Assembly (NCBI GenBank): GCA_948999435.1
Contig: CARJCM010000016.1
Span: 1 to 19,111 of the forward strand
Source: an uncultured Bacilli bacterium
Lineage (GTDB): Bacteria; Bacillota_I; Bacilli_A; RF39; UBA660
Length of the DNA: 19,111 nt
Direction of reading: 5' to 3'
Part shown: one piece after another, positions 18,789 through 19,111 of the stretch
Layout: the number at the start of each line of letters is the position of its first letter
Numbering within the stretch: position 1 is the stretch's first letter
Notes under the pieces: generated by a model
What the model was told of the DNA's origin: nothing
The model's database searches: none
Seen by the model: only the letters and a program-made list of their open reading frames with translations
Position numbers and translations under genes: made by a program

Positions 18789-19111
18789 ATGTTATATAGA
18801 AAATTAGGTAGAGAATCAAGACAAAGAAGAAGTATTTTAGCTAATATAACTCGTGATGTTATTATGAATGAATCTGTTGTTACAACAGAAGCTAGAGCTA
18901 AAGAAGTAAGAAAATTTGTTGATAAAATGATTACTTATGGTAAGAAAGGTACTTTAGTAAATCGTAGAAAAGCTTTAGCATTTTTATACAATGATAAAGA
19001 TGTTGTTAATAAAGTATTTAATGAACTTGCTAAACGTTATGAAACACGTAATGGTGGTTATACTCGTATAATTAAACTTAAAGAACGTGTTGGAGATGAC
19101 GCTTTACAAGT
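18789..19111 (+). CDS. rplQ: 50S ribosomal protein L17, cut by the window end
   Basis: The frame is open to the last base, 107 codons. It begins MLYRKLGRESRQRRSILANI, with TTEARAKEVRKFVDKMITYG and ETRNGGYTRIIKLKERVGDD, matching L17, so perhaps 8-12 residues are missing. AAGGAGG follows the rpoA stop and is 9 bp from ATG. Last gene of the alpha segment. Confidence 0.95.
   Translation, partial: MLYRKLGRESRQRRSILANITRDVIMNESVVTTEARAKEVRKFVDKMITYGKKGTLVNRRKALAFLYNDKDVVNKVFNELAKRYETRNGGYTRIIKLKERVGDDALQ

Overview
The window has two very different halves. Bases 1-4964 are an accessory variable-gene locus. Bases 5015-19111 are the S10-spc-alpha ribosomal protein operon (rpsJ to rplQ) of a very AT-rich, low-GC Gram-positive bacterium. 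Type-Z zinc-binding S14, zinc-lid adenylate kinase, strong AGGAGG ribosome binding sites and the gene order point to Bacilli or a Mollicutes-like relative, such as an uncultured gut lineage. No gene here stops with TGA, and every tryptophan I checked is TGG. I cannot name the species.

Left edge (1-228, + strand): the 3' end of a gene whose product ends in a variable, C-type-lectin/DUF6273-like domain with the frame S-P-x-x-W ... A-x-V-F-x-V-x-x-x-G-x-L-x-x-x-x-V-x-x-T-Y-G-L-R-P-V-I-N-L. Three strong hairpins follow it (270-297, 336-354, 379-401), the last with a T-run.

Array (548-4964, - strand): fifteen cassettes, about 300 bp apart, each carrying a different in-frame version of that variable segment without a start signal or the rest of the gene. 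Each cassette is more than a silent DNA copy. On the minus strand each sits inside an approximately 200-nt unit with a 9-bp closing stem (5' GGNNNNTCTA ... TACAAGANNNNTC 3'), an inner 3' hairpin, and a separate hairpin just downstream that is often followed by a T-run. Seven units (every second one) have an identically spaced promoter, TTTAC[C/T] - 17 bp - TATAAT - 6 bp - GG, which would start the RNA exactly at the closing stem. Deviations in the stems are G-U pairs in minus-strand RNA but A-C mismatches on the plus strand, and one unit has a compensatory double change. I therefore read the array as fifteen structured non-coding RNAs, each carrying a sense copy of the variable domain. The open + strand gene shares an exact 40-nt block with cassette 8, so it has probably received sequence from the array. 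I infer a templated diversification system, possibly with an RNA or reverse-transcribed intermediate. No enzyme for this lies in the window, and ordinary DNA gene conversion has not been ruled out.

Operon (5015-19111, + strand): a promoter and structured leader precede rpsJ-rplC-rplD-rplW-rplB-rpsS-rplV-rpsC-rplP-rpmC-rpsQ-rplN-rplX-rplE-rpsN-rpsH-rplF-rplR-rpsE-rplO-secY-adk-map-infA-rpmJ-rpsM-rpsK-rpoA-rplQ (rplQ cut by the window end). Genes are packed with overlaps or gaps of a few bases to about 25. rpmD (L30) is missing from its usual place between rpsE and rplO. Oddities are a long acidic tail on L3, an adenylate kinase P-loop lacking two of its glycines, and a 12-residue N-terminal extension on IF-1.
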